From assembly GCA_035633415.1 (NCBI GenBank), contig DASQEZ010000342.1:1-25456 (forward strand): a stretch of 25,456 nucleotides of DNA, read 5' to 3'. Positions 1 through 7,038 of this stretch are shown piece by piece. Origin of the DNA: Fodinibacter sp035633415. GTDB taxonomy: Bacteria; Actinomycetota; Actinomycetes; Actinomycetales; Dermatophilaceae. A program made the translations under genes and the position numbers. The notes below the pieces were generated by a model. That model did no database searches. It was not told the origin of the DNA and saw nothing but the letters and a program-made list of their open reading frames with translations. The number at the start of each line of letters is the position of its first letter. Position 1 is the stretch's first letter.

Positions 1-215
1 TCAACAACTCGGGCACCCGCAAGGAGGAGATCCTGCTGGCTCCCGAGGAGCTTCGGATCATGTGGAAGCTGCGTCGCGTGCTCGCGGCCCTGGACTCCCA
101 GCAGGGCATCGAGCTGCTCCTGGACCGGCTGCGCAAGACGAAGACCAACTACGAGTTCCTCACCCAGGTGCAGCAGACCGCCACCATCAAGCTCGACGAC
201 GACAACGACATGTGA
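1..215 (+). CDS. rho: Transcription termination factor Rho, C-terminal end (partial)
   Basis: Only the last 70 codons are inside the window, read in the frame beginning at base 3 and ending at TGA 213-215. The peptide begins NNSGTRKEEILL and runs through MWKLRRVLAALD, LLLDRLRKTKTNYEFL and a final acidic DDDNDM. This is the highly conserved C-terminal part of the Rho hexameric RNA helicase/ATPase, including the R-loop region and the KTKTN-FL helix. Rho terminates transcription by translocating along nascent RNA. In many actinobacteria rho is followed directly by rpmE and prfA. Here those genes lie 5.4 kb downstream, after an inserted group of genes. Identification is secure; the start lies outside the window. 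Confidence 0.97.
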   Translation, partial: NNSGTRKEEILLAPEELRIMWKLRRVLAALDSQQGIELLLDRLRKTKTNYEFLTQVQQTATIKLDDDNDM

Positions 216-238
216 CGTCGCCCGCCTCGAGAGCGGAG

Positions 239-273
239 AACACGCCGCCTCCCTTCGCGGGAGGCGGCGTGTT
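239..273 (+). terminator. Strong hairpin terminator after rho
   Basis: Perfect 15-bp inverted repeat: AACACGCCGCCTCCC (239-253), loop TTCGC (254-258), and its exact complement (259-273), followed by CCCTTCC. It starts 24 nt after the rho stop and lies 22 nt before the stop of the convergent acetyltransferase gene. The symmetric stem could therefore end transcripts from both sides. There is no long T tract, as is common in GC-rich actinobacteria. Confidence 0.85.
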
Positions 274-294
274 CCCTTCCCCCGAGCGAGCCGG

Positions 295-777
295 TCAGCG
301 AGGTACGGGCAGGCACATCGACTCGAACCCGCGCCCGGTGAACCCACGCCGGGTGTAGATGCGCGCCCCGGCCTCGGTGGCGAACAGGTCGACCCGACGC
401 ACGTCGGTCTCCTCGACGAACCAGCGCAGCAGGTCGTCGGTGCAGGCCGCGGCCAGCCCGCGCCCGCGATGGCCGTTGGTGGTCGCGACGTTCGAGATCA
501 GCCCCACCGAGCCGGTGACGGTGTTGGGGCCCGGGATGAGCGCGGTCACCTCACCGACCGCACAGGAGACCACCCTCCCCTCCGCCTCGGCGACCACGAT
601 GCGCGCCTGCAGGTCGGTGACCCGGTCGGCGAACCAGTCGGAAGCGGCCCTGCGCCAGCGTGGGTCCGCGATCGCGGCGGCCGTGGTGCCCATGCCCTCG
701 AACATGACCGCCCGCAGCTCGACCAGCGCCGCGGCGTCGGCCGGGCCCGCGACGCGCAGCACGGCGTCCGGTGTCAC
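295..777 (-). CDS. GNAT-family N-acetyltransferase
   Basis: A 160-residue protein read from GTG at 777-775 to TGA at 297-295. The N-terminus is MTPDAVLRVAGPADAAALVELR, the usual first strand and helix of the GNAT fold. The acetyl-CoA binding motif A is visible as NVATTNGHRGRGLAAACTDD (R-x-x-G-x-G/A type), followed by a helix and the late strand segment VDLFATEAGARIYTRRGF. GNAT enzymes transfer an acetyl group from acetyl-CoA to an amine; the acceptor cannot be told from sequence. The GTG start overlaps the TGA of the upstream luciferase-like gene by 4 bp (GTGA), so the two are probably co-transcribed and translationally coupled. The same frame stays open upstream, but that part is a shadow of the neighbouring gene. 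Confidence 0.88.
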   Translation of the reverse strand: MTPDAVLRVAGPADAAALVELRAVMFEGMGTTAAAIADPRWRRAASDWFADRVTDLQARIVVAEAEGRVVSCAVGEVTALIPGPNTVTGSVGLISNVATTNGHRGRGLAAACTDDLLRWFVEETDVRRVDLFATEAGARIYTRRGFTGRGFESMCLPVPR

Positions 778-1628
778 CGGCGCGGCCCCAGCTCGAGGCG
801 GCGGCGGGTCTCGGCGCGGCCCTCGGGCGCGTCGGGGAGGTCCCACCAGGACTCGACCCACCACGTCGCGCCGGCATCGGCCCACTGCTGCACGGGCGGG
901 CGGACCGACCCGAAGTCGCCGTGGCTGTCTCCCTCGACGACGACGTCGTACCCGTTCATCGTCAGGCCGGCCTCGGCGCGCAGGGCGGTGATCCGCTCGA
1001 CGATCTCGCGCAGCGAGTCGGTGGTGAGGTACGAGCCCGGGGCGTCGAGGGTTCCCCCCGCTGCCGCGGGGAAGACGCCCTGCCACCGGGCCGCCCGCTC
1101 CAGGGAGCGTTGGCGGGCCCGACCGGGCACGAGGGCGCCGACGCACCAGACCGGCGGGTGCGGCCGCTGCACGGGCATCGGGGGGATGAGCTCGGGCACC
1201 GGTCGGGCGCTGAAGTGCTCGCCGGCGTACTCGAACGGCTGCCCACCCATCAGCCCGGCGTAGATCGCGAGCACCTCGTCGAGCTTCGCGGCCCGCACCG
1301 CCCGGCCCTCGTCGGGCTCGAACGCCAGCCAGTTGCCGTGCAGGGCCCCCAGCCCCACTCCGAGGGTGACCCGGCCCCGGGCGAGGCGGTCGACCGACGC
1401 GACCCGTGAGGCGAGGTCCCAGGGGCGGTAGCGCGCGGCCGGGGTGAGCAGGGTGCCGAGCCGCACCCGCTCGGTGACCATGGCTGCCGCGGCCAGGGTG
1501 GCCCAGGCGTCCTGGCCCCAGACGGCCTCCCACGAGAAGACCATGTCCCACCCGGCGGCCTCGGCCACGACGGCCAGCTCGGTGAACTCACGCTCGTCGG
1601 CATAGGGGATGACGGCTCCGAACCTCAT
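774..1628 (-). CDS. Luciferase-like (bacterial luciferase/F420-type) oxidoreductase
   Basis: A 284-residue TIM-barrel flavin/F420-dependent oxidoreductase of the luciferase-like monooxygenase family. It starts MRFGAVIPYADEREFTEL. Typical family segments follow: AEAAGWDMVFSWE, TERVRLGTLLTPAARYRPWDLA, and DRLARGRVTLGVGLGA, the strand and phosphate-binding glycine region after barrel strand 4. Members use FMN or coenzyme F420 for hydride transfer or monooxygenation; the substrate is not predictable, and actinobacterial relatives are often F420-dependent (inference). The frame is open 52 codons further upstream, but the ATG at 1628 is preferred. It begins the family N-terminus and sits 6 nt after a TACCGT -10 hexamer, consistent with a leaderless mRNA. 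It overlaps the acetyltransferase gene downstream by 4 bp. Confidence 0.88.
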   Translation of the reverse strand: MRFGAVIPYADEREFTELAVVAEAAGWDMVFSWEAVWGQDAWATLAAAAMVTERVRLGTLLTPAARYRPWDLASRVASVDRLARGRVTLGVGLGALHGNWLAFEPDEGRAVRAAKLDEVLAIYAGLMGGQPFEYAGEHFSARPVPELIPPMPVQRPHPPVWCVGALVPGRARQRSLERAARWQGVFPAAAGGTLDAPGSYLTTDSLREIVERITALRAEAGLTMNGYDVVVEGDSHGDFGSVRPPVQQWADAGATWWVESWWDLPDAPEGRAETRRRLELGPRR

Positions 1629-1634
1629 CGAACG

Positions 1635-1640
1635 ACGGTA
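1635..1640 (-). promoter_or_regulatory. Putative leaderless -10 element of the luciferase-like gene
   Basis: On the minus strand TACCGT fits the actinobacterial TAnnnT -10 consensus and lies 6 nt before the ATG at 1628. Transcription would therefore start at or next to the start codon. No convincing -35 is visible, and no Shine-Dalgarno sequence precedes the ATG. Confidence 0.5.
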
Positions 1641-1721
1641 GCGCGCGGCCCGGACACCGGCCCCGTCCCGCCAGACCGACCCGCGGCGTCCCTCAGCCGT
1701 TCGGCCAGCCGCGGGGCTGCC

Positions 1722-1777
1722 GTTCGGTCCATTTGCGAACCAAAGGCTGTCGCGCGGCGTGTCGTGCTTCCTATTCT
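1722..1777 (+). promoter_or_regulatory. Candidate promoter and operator of the response-regulator operon
   Basis: TATTCT at 1772-1777 fits a TAnnnT -10 and would give a leader of about 40 nt before the GTG at 1824. No clear TTGACA-like -35 is seen at 17-18 nt. Upstream, GTTCG (1722-1726) and CGAAC (1736-1740) form a 5-bp inverted repeat separated by 9 nt, a possible regulator site in the divergent intergenic region. Both assignments are tentative. Confidence 0.3.
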
Positions 1778-1823
1778 GGCGCACGGCCCACTCAACCGCC
1801 GCTCGTCACGAAGGAGGTCACCG

Positions 1824-2213
1824 GTGCAGACCCTGACCCGCCCCGCTCGCGTTCTCGTCGCCGATGACGACCCCGATGTCCGCGACCTGGTGGAGTTCAA
1901 GCTCGTCCAGGCCGGGTTCGACGTCACCTGCGTGGGCGACGGCCTGGACGCCTGGGACGCCTTCGTCGACTCGCCGCCGGACCTCTTCGTGCTCGACGTG
2001 ATGATGCCGGGGATGTCCGGCCTGGACCTCCTCGTGAAGGTCCGGGAGGCAGCCGGGTACCGCATCCCCGTGCTCCTGCTCAGTGGGCGGGCCCGCGACG
2101 CCGACGTCGACGCCGGCTTCGCGGCCGGGGCCGACGACTACGTGGTCAAGCCGTTCAGCCCGCGAGTGCTCGTGCACCGCGTCAACGGCATCCTGGCGCG
2201 ACCGCTCGGATGA
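1824..2213 (+). CDS. Single-domain response regulator (CheY-like receiver)
   Basis: A 129-residue receiver domain with no DNA-binding or enzymatic output domain. The start is the GTG at 1824, 6 nt after a perfect AAGGAGGT Shine-Dalgarno (1811-1818). An open extension to an upstream ATG lies before the ribosome site and is unlikely. Receiver landmarks are present: the acidic pocket D14/D15 in VLVADDDPDVR, phosphoacceptor D58 in FVLDVMMPGMSG, the switch residue S87 in VLLLSGRA, and the conserved K109 in DDYVVKPF. Such stand-alone receivers act by protein-protein interaction or as phosphorelay intermediates. The gene overlaps the HEAT-repeat gene by 4 bp (ATGA) and lies in one operon with a membrane glycosyltransferase and a histidine kinase. 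The kinase is the likely phosphodonor (inference). Confidence 0.93.
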   Translation: MQTLTRPARVLVADDDPDVRDLVEFKLVQAGFDVTCVGDGLDAWDAFVDSPPDLFVLDVMMPGMSGLDLLVKVREAAGYRIPVLLLSGRARDADVDAGFAAGADDYVVKPFSPRVLVHRVNGILARPLG

Positions 2214-3268
2214 CCCTGACCCTGGCCGGCCTCATCGCGCTCGCCGGAGCCGCGACGATGCTGGCCTGCGCCGCCATGGCGGTCACGGTCGTGACCGTCA
2301 AGATCGAGCGCACCCTGGGCGAGCGCGCCGCACAGCGCCGTCTGGCACCGCTGCGGCCGCTCGTCATCCGGGTCGCGACGGGGGAGGACACCGAGGACGG
2401 CGAGGCCCTGCGCAGGCTCGCCAACGTGTCCGTCCGCACCCGCCGCGACGTGGACGACCTCGCCCTCGCGATGCTGGGCAAGGTCCGTGGCGAACCGGCC
2501 GACCAGCTCGTCGAGCTGCTGCGCACGCACGGCGTGCTCCACGAGGCGAACCGCCAGACCCACCACCTCCTGCCCTCGCGGCGGGTCCGCGGCCTGTACC
2601 TCATCGGCTGCTGCCGCGACCTGGCCTCCCTGGACGTCGCGGTGCGCGCGCTCGAGGACCACTCACGCCGGGTCCGCCGGCAGGCCGTGCGCACCGTCGG
2701 GCAGATCGGGGACCCCCGGGCCGCAGGGCCGCTGCTGCACTCGCTGCGACGCGAGGGCGTGCACCTCGGTGATGCGGCGGAGGCCCTCGTCGGGATGGGC
2801 CACGGCATCTCCCACGCCCTGCTCGAGGCCCTGGACGCGGGGCACCCCCGGGCAAGAACCGTGGCGGCCCACCTGTGCGGAATCGGCGGGGTCCGCTCGG
2901 CAGCCCCCCTCCTCGTGACGCTGCTCGAGTCGCACGACGACCCCACCGTCGCCGCAGCCGCGGCGACGGCACTGGGCAAGGTCGGCCGCGTGCAGGACGT
3001 CGGCGCACTCGCCGCCGCCGCACTGCACTTCTTCCCCTTCCAGGTGCGCCACGCCGCGATCGAGGCCCTCGGGGAGCTGGGCGTGATGGCAGCCGTGCCG
3101 GTGCTGACCCGCCACCTCACCGACCCCAGCTCGCAGATCGCCGAGGCGGCGGCCGACTCGCTCATCGCGCTCGGTCCGAGGGGTCGCCGCGCGGTCGTGG
3201 AGAACGAGCTGCTCCCGGCGGCCGGCACCGCCCTGGCCCTGGCGCGGCTCAAGGGCGTGCGGGTGTGA
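2210..3268 (+). CDS. Membrane-anchored HEAT-repeat protein
   Basis: A 352-residue protein. Residues ~4-30 form one hydrophobic helix (LAGLIALAGAATMLACAAMA...), a likely N-terminal membrane anchor. From about residue 120 to the end the chain is a series of helical pairs typical of HEAT/PBS-lyase HEAT-like repeats. These carry recurring signatures such as RRQAVRTVGQIGDPRAAGPLL, TVAAAAATALGKVGRVQDV, VRHAAIEALGELGVMAAVPVL and IAEAAADSLIALGPRG. HEAT solenoids are protein-binding scaffolds; no catalytic motif is visible. The start codon overlaps the response-regulator stop (ATGA), and its own stop overlaps the glycosyltransferase GTG (GTGA). The context suggests a scaffold linking the receiver to the membrane glycosyltransferase (inference). 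The anchor makes a role as a soluble lyase subunit unlikely. Confidence 0.88.
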   Translation: MTLTLAGLIALAGAATMLACAAMAVTVVTVKIERTLGERAAQRRLAPLRPLVIRVATGEDTEDGEALRRLANVSVRTRRDVDDLALAMLGKVRGEPADQLVELLRTHGVLHEANRQTHHLLPSRRVRGLYLIGCCRDLASLDVAVRALEDHSRRVRRQAVRTVGQIGDPRAAGPLLHSLRREGVHLGDAAEALVGMGHGISHALLEALDAGHPRARTVAAHLCGIGGVRSAAPLLVTLLESHDDPTVAAAAATALGKVGRVQDVGALAAAALHFFPFQVRHAAIEALGELGVMAAVPVLTRHLTDPSSQIAEAAADSLIALGPRGRRAVVENELLPAAGTALALARLKGVRV

Positions 3269-4713
3269 CCGGGGCGGATGCGTACGAGGCCGTCCACCAG
3301 GCCCTCGAGATCATCTTCACGGTCACCGCGCCACTGGTGCTCACGTACTTCCTGCTCATCAACACCTCCTACCTGGTCCTGGTGCTGCTCTCCGCCGTCG
3401 AGTTCAGGGCCCACATGGACCGCAAGGACACCCGCCTGGACCGCGCCACGGGGGAGCTGACCCCCGGAGTGTCCGTCGTCGTCCCCGCCTACAACGAGGA
3501 GGCGCTCATCGTCCCCTCGGTGCAGGCGCTGCTGGCCCTGCGCTACCCGCAGCACGAGGTGGTGGTGGTCAACGACGGCAGCACCGACGACACGCTGGGC
3601 CGGCTGGTCGAGGCGTTCGACCTCGTCACGGTGCCGAGCCACCACCCGGGCGAGATCCCGATCCGGGTCCCGGTCGGGGAGGTGATGGTGCCCCGCAACG
3701 GCCGCACCCGCCTGGTGGTCGTCTCCAAGCACAACTCCGGACGGTCCGAGACGATCAACGTCGGCATCAACACCGCCCGTGAGTCCCTGGTCGCGATCAT
3801 CGACGCCGACTCGATCCTGGAGCCGGACGCGCTGGTACGGGTGACCCAGGTGTTCATCGACGACCCCGGCCGCGTCGTGGGCGCCGGGGGCACGGTGCGC
3901 GCCATCAACGGCAGCACGGTGTCCGAGGGCCGCATCGTACGACTGCGGATGCCGCGCTCGTGGATCGCCCGCGCCCAGGTCGTCGAGTACCTGCGCAGCT
4001 TCCTCATCGGGCGCACCGGCTGGGCCTCGCTCGGCACCCTGCTCCTGATCAGCGGCGCGTTCGGTGTCTACCGGCGCGACATCGTCATCGAGGCCGGCGG
4101 GCTCGACCCGGACAGCATCGGCGAGGACTTCGAGCTGTGCCTGCGGGTGCACAAGATGATGCGCGACACCGGGCGCGACTACCGCATCGTCTTCGTGCCG
4201 GAGCCGGTGTGCTGGACCGAGGTGCCCAGCTCGCGCGCCGTGCTGCGCCGCCAGCGCAGCCGATGGCACCGCGGGCTGTGGGAGACGCTGGTCGCGTACC
4301 GCGGGATGCTGTTCCGCCGCCGGTACGGTCGGGTCGGCTGGGTCGGGCTGCCGTACTACTGGCTCTTCGAGCTCGCGGCCCCCCTGATCGAGGCCGGCGG
4401 GCTGGTGCTGGTGCCCCTCGGCATGGCCTTCGGCGTCGTCAACCTGGAGTACGCCGTGGTGCTGCTCCTGGTCTCGTACGGGTACTCGATCTTCGTCACC
4501 CTGGCCGCGATGGCCGCCGAGGAGTGGGCCTTCCACCGCTACGACCGGTGGCGTGACCTGGGCATCGCGGTGGCCGCCGCCGTCTTCGAGAACCTCGGCT
4601 ACCGCCAGATGACCGTCGTGTGGCGCCTCGAGGGTTGGTGGGCCAGCCTGCGGGGCCGCACCCAGGTGTGGGGCGTGATGACCCGGTCGGGTTTCGAGCA
4701 GGAGTCCGCGTGA
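3265..4713 (+). CDS. Membrane family-2 glycosyltransferase (processive polysaccharide synthase type)
   Basis: A 482-residue GT2 enzyme, started at the GTG (3265) overlapping the HEAT gene stop by 4 bp. The open frame continues upstream but only as a shadow of the HEAT gene. A membrane segment at ~16-46 precedes the catalytic domain. That domain has VVVPAYNEE (71-79), VVNDGSTDDT (101-110), the DxD metal/UDP site D180-A-D182, the catalytic acidic pair GED at 286-288, and QRSRW at 330-334. The last is the Q-x-x-R-W motif of processive synthases such as cellulose, hyaluronan and poly-N-acetylglucosamine synthases. Two or more C-terminal membrane helices follow (~350-430). Likely role: making and possibly exporting a beta-linked exopolysaccharide from a UDP-sugar. 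The sugar is unknown, and PgaC/IcaA-like or NodC-like activity cannot be separated by eye. Confidence 0.9.
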   Translation: MTGADAYEAVHQALEIIFTVTAPLVLTYFLLINTSYLVLVLLSAVEFRAHMDRKDTRLDRATGELTPGVSVVVPAYNEEALIVPSVQALLALRYPQHEVVVVNDGSTDDTLGRLVEAFDLVTVPSHHPGEIPIRVPVGEVMVPRNGRTRLVVVSKHNSGRSETINVGINTARESLVAIIDADSILEPDALVRVTQVFIDDPGRVVGAGGTVRAINGSTVSEGRIVRLRMPRSWIARAQVVEYLRSFLIGRTGWASLGTLLLISGAFGVYRRDIVIEAGGLDPDSIGEDFELCLRVHKMMRDTGRDYRIVFVPEPVCWTEVPSSRAVLRRQRSRWHRGLWETLVAYRGMLFRRRYGRVGWVGLPYYWLFELAAPLIEAGGLVLVPLGMAFGVVNLEYAVVLLLVSYGYSIFVTLAAMAAEEWAFHRYDRWRDLGIAVAAAVFENLGYRQMTVVWRLEGWWASLRGRTQVWGVMTRSGFEQESA

Positions 4714-5504
4714 CCACCGACGGGAGCGCCGAGCTCGAGCCCGGGCGTGCCCCCGTGGACGACAGGGCGGACCGACTCGCCGCCCTCGCGCACGAGCTTC
4801 GGGCGCCCCTCACCTCCATCGAGGGCTGGGTCGAGCTCCTCCTCGACGGCGCCCTGGGCCAGCTGTCGGCCGAGCAGGTGCGGGCCGTCGAGGTCGTCGG
4901 CCGCAACGCCGCGCGGGTCCGCGCGCTCCTCGCCGAGCTGCAGGCGCCGCAGGCGGCCCGCGACCCGCTCGCCGTGGCCCCCGGGCATGCCGCACCGGGT
5001 CAGGGGGCGGTCGACGTGACCGCCGTCGTCGGCGCCGCGGTCGACCTGCTGCGCCCCACGGCCCGGCTCGGTGGCGTCGTGCTCGACGAGCGACCTTCCG
5101 GCCGGAGGCTGATGGTGGTGGGTGACCTCCTGCGCCTGGAGGGAGCGGTCGTCAACGTGCTCGGGAACGCCGTGAAGTACACCCGGCGCGGCGGTGGGGT
5201 CACCGTGCGGACGTTCGAGGGGGGCGGCCGGGTGGTCGTGGAGGTCGTCGACACCGGCATCGGCATCCCGTTCGACGAGCTCCGCCACCTCACCGAGCCG
5301 TGGTTCCGTGCCCGGAACGCGACGGCATCCGGGATCGAGGGCGACGGGCTCGGACTGGCCCTGGTCCGTGACGTCGTCGAGGCCCATGGGGGCGAGGTGT
5401 CGCTGAGCTCGGTCGACGGGGCGGGGACGACGGTGCGACTGGTCCTGCCGGCGGCGCCGGCCGCCGGGCCACCGGGGAATGCCGCCCCGGGCCCTGCCGT
5501 TTAG
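4710..5504 (+). CDS. Soluble sensor histidine kinase (HisKA/HATPase_c)
   Basis: A 264-residue protein started at the GTG (4710) overlapping the glycosyltransferase stop (GTGA). It contains only kinase parts. The HisKA dimerization domain has the phosphoacceptor H28 in ALAHELRAPLTS. The HATPase_c domain has the N-box (VVNVLGNAVKYT, N149/N153), the G1 box VDTGIGIP (D181, G183, G185) and the G2 box GDGLGLALV (G211-V219). There is no transmembrane helix, PAS, GAF or HAMP domain, so the input must come through a partner protein. The last ~15 residues are Pro/Ala/Gly-rich and probably disordered. The likely phosphotransfer partner is the single-domain receiver at the head of the same operon. Its place immediately after the glycosyltransferase suggests coupling of polymer synthesis to kinase signalling (inference). 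Confidence 0.9.
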   Translation: MTTDGSAELEPGRAPVDDRADRLAALAHELRAPLTSIEGWVELLLDGALGQLSAEQVRAVEVVGRNAARVRALLAELQAPQAARDPLAVAPGHAAPGQGAVDVTAVVGAAVDLLRPTARLGGVVLDERPSGRRLMVVGDLLRLEGAVVNVLGNAVKYTRRGGGVTVRTFEGGGRVVVEVVDTGIGIPFDELRHLTEPWFRARNATASGIEGDGLGLALVRDVVEAHGGEVSLSSVDGAGTTVRLVLPAAPAAGPPGNAAPGPAV

Positions 5505-5510
5505 GTTCGC

Positions 5511-5530
5511 GTGTGCCCGCTCTGGCACAC
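5511..5530 (+). terminator. Short hairpin after the kinase operon
   Basis: GTGTGCC (5511-5517), a 6-nt loop, and GGCACAC (5524-5530) form a perfect 7-bp stem 6 nt after the kinase stop codon. There is no T tract, so it could equally be part of the rpmE upstream region or an operator. Confidence 0.4.
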
Positions 5531-5663
5531 TTGACCGCTGGACCGGTTCACGGCAACAGACGCGTTTCCTGAGCGCCTCCCTCACGAGGGGCGCAGTCGG
5601 GGCGCCACAGGGTTTGCAGCACCGTGCTGAGCCCGCCGACCCGGACGCATCCAAGGAGAAATC
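5531..5663 (+). other. rpmE upstream region, possible promoter and ribosomal-protein leader
   Basis: This 133-nt stretch has no gene. TTGACC at 5531-5536 resembles a -35, but the hexamer 17 nt later (CAACAG) is a poor -10. Structured autoregulatory leaders have been described for L31 mRNAs in Actinobacteria, and this is where one would lie. I cannot confirm a fold by eye. It ends with the rpmE Shine-Dalgarno AAGGAG (5653-5658). Confidence 0.3.
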
Positions 5664-5879
5664 GTGAAGAAGGACATCCACCCCGACTACGTCGAGACCA
5701 CGGTCACCTGTACCTGTGGCAACACGTTCACCACGCGCAGCACCGCGAAGAACGGCCTGATCCACGCCGACGTCTGCTCGCAGTGCCACCCGTTCTACAC
5801 GGGCAAGCAGAAGATCCTCGACACCGGCGGCCGCGTCGCCCGCTTCGAGGCCCGCTACGGCAAGAAGGCCGCCAAGTAG
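5664..5879 (+). CDS. rpmE: 50S ribosomal protein L31 (zinc-binding C+ form)
   Basis: A 71-residue protein starting at GTG, 5 nt after AAGGAG. The sequence begins MKKDIHPDYVETTVTCTCGN and ends in the basic KKAAK, as expected for bacterial L31. Four cysteines (C16, C18, C38, C41, the last two in VCSQCHPF) make this the zinc-ribbon C+ paralogue used in zinc-replete cells. L31 bridges the small-subunit head and the central protuberance of the large subunit. Length and sequence are normal. The neighbours prfA and prmC fit the conserved actinobacterial order. The usual upstream neighbour, rho, is displaced by about 5.4 kb. Confidence 0.97.
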   Translation: MKKDIHPDYVETTVTCTCGNTFTTRSTAKNGLIHADVCSQCHPFYTGKQKILDTGGRVARFEARYGKKAAK

Positions 5880-5890
5880 CTGTCCCGACC

Positions 5891-5921
5891 GCGCCGGTCC
5901 ACCCCAGGGGTGGGCCGGCGC
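5891..5921 (+). terminator. Hairpin between rpmE and prfA
   Basis: GCGCCGGTCCACCCC (5891-5905) pairs with GGGGTGGGCCGGCGC (5907-5921) through one G-U pair, with the innermost bases opening to form the loop. It begins 11 nt after the rpmE stop and is followed by GTCGCGTTT. It probably terminates or attenuates between rpmE and prfA. Confidence 0.7.
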
Positions 5922-5961
5922 GTCGCGTTTCCCCGCCCGCCCCGACCAGTGGAGGACCGTC

Positions 5962-7038
5962 GTGCTCGACTCAGCGAAGGCCCTCGTCGACGAGCACGCC
6001 GAGCTCGAGCGCCGGATGTCCGACCCGCTGGTCGCGTCCGACCCGGACCGCAGCCGTGAGCTGGGCAAGCGGTACGCCGCGCTGGCCCCCACCGTGGCCG
6101 CGCACCACGCCTGGGTCGCCGCGCGCGACGACCTCGGCGCGGCCCGCGAGCTGGCTGCCGAGGACCCTGCCTTCGCCGAGGAGCTTCCGGCGCTCGAGGC
6201 GACCCTGGCTGCCACCGAGGACCGCCTGCGCCGGCTGCTGATCCCGCGCGACCCCGACGACGAGCGCGACGTCATCCTCGAGGTCAAGGCGGGGGAGGGG
6301 GGCGAGGAGTCGGCGTTGTTCGCCGGCGACCTGCTGCGGATGTACCTGCGGCACGCCGAGCGTCGCGGCTGGCGCACCGAGGTGCTCGACGCGACCGAGT
6401 CCGACCTCGGCGGCTACAAGGACGTGCGGGTGTCGGTGAAGGCGCGCGGCACCGCGCAGCCCGGCGAGGCCCCGTGGGCCCGGCTGAAGTTCGAGGGCGG
6501 GGTGCACCGCGTGCAGCGGGTGCCGGTGACCGAGAGCCAGGGCCGCATCCACACCAGCGCCGCCGGGGTCTGGGTGATGCCCGAGGCGGAGGACGTCGAG
6601 GTCTCGATCGACCCGCACGACCTGCGCATCGACGTGTTCCGGTCCAGCGGGCCGGGCGGGCAGAGCGTCAACACCACCGACTCCGCGGTGCGCATCACCC
6701 ACGTGCCCACCGGGGTGGTCGTCTCGTGCCAGAACGAGAAGTCGCAGCTGCAGAACCGGGAGGCGGCGATGCGGGTTCTGCGGGCCCGCCTGCACCAGAT
6801 GGCGATGGACGAGAGGCACGCCGCCGACGCCACCGTGCGCAACAGCCAGGTGCGCACCGTCGACCGCTCCGAGCGGATCCGCACCTACAACTACCCCGAG
6901 AACCGGATCAGCGACCACCGCACCGGATTCAAGGCCTACAACCTCGACGCCGTGCTCGACGGTGACCTCGACCCGGTGGTCCAGTCCTGCGTCGACGCCG
7001 ACGAGGCCGCTCGCCTGGCCGCGATCGCGCACCGATGA
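5962..7038 (+). CDS. prfA: Peptide chain release factor 1
   Basis: A 358-residue class-I release factor that recognises UAA and UAG and triggers peptidyl-tRNA hydrolysis. The GTG start follows the weak Shine-Dalgarno TGGAGGA. Order seen: the N-terminal helical domain; the PCRF region (ILEVKAGEGGEESALFAGDLLRMY); the codon-recognition tripeptide P-V-T in QRVPVTESQGRIHTS; and the catalytic GGQ in RSSGPGGQSVNTTDSAVRITH. A P-x-T tripeptide (rather than SPF) marks it as RF1, not RF2. The length is standard. It overlaps prmC by 4 bp (ATGA), coupling it to the methyltransferase that modifies its GGQ glutamine. Confidence 0.97.
   Translation: MLDSAKALVDEHAELERRMSDPLVASDPDRSRELGKRYAALAPTVAAHHAWVAARDDLGAARELAAEDPAFAEELPALEATLAATEDRLRRLLIPRDPDDERDVILEVKAGEGGEESALFAGDLLRMYLRHAERRGWRTEVLDATESDLGGYKDVRVSVKARGTAQPGEAPWARLKFEGGVHRVQRVPVTESQGRIHTSAAGVWVMPEAEDVEVSIDPHDLRIDVFRSSGPGGQSVNTTDSAVRITHVPTGVVVSCQNEKSQLQNREAAMRVLRARLHQMAMDERHAADATVRNSQVRTVDRSERIRTYNYPENRISDHRTGFKAYNLDAVLDGDLDPVVQSCVDADEAARLAAIAHR

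Noticed and set aside
2182..4536. Very long open frame antisense to the HEAT and glycosyltransferase genes
   Set aside because: Its composition is rich in R, H, D, G and Q with no domain pattern, as expected from the complement of GC3-biased genes. The sense-strand genes have clear motifs.
6520..6540. RF1 anticodon tripeptide P-V-T instead of P-A-T as a possible change in stop-codon specificity
   Set aside because: P-V-T is a normal variant of the RF1 P-x-T motif, known for example in Thermus RF1.
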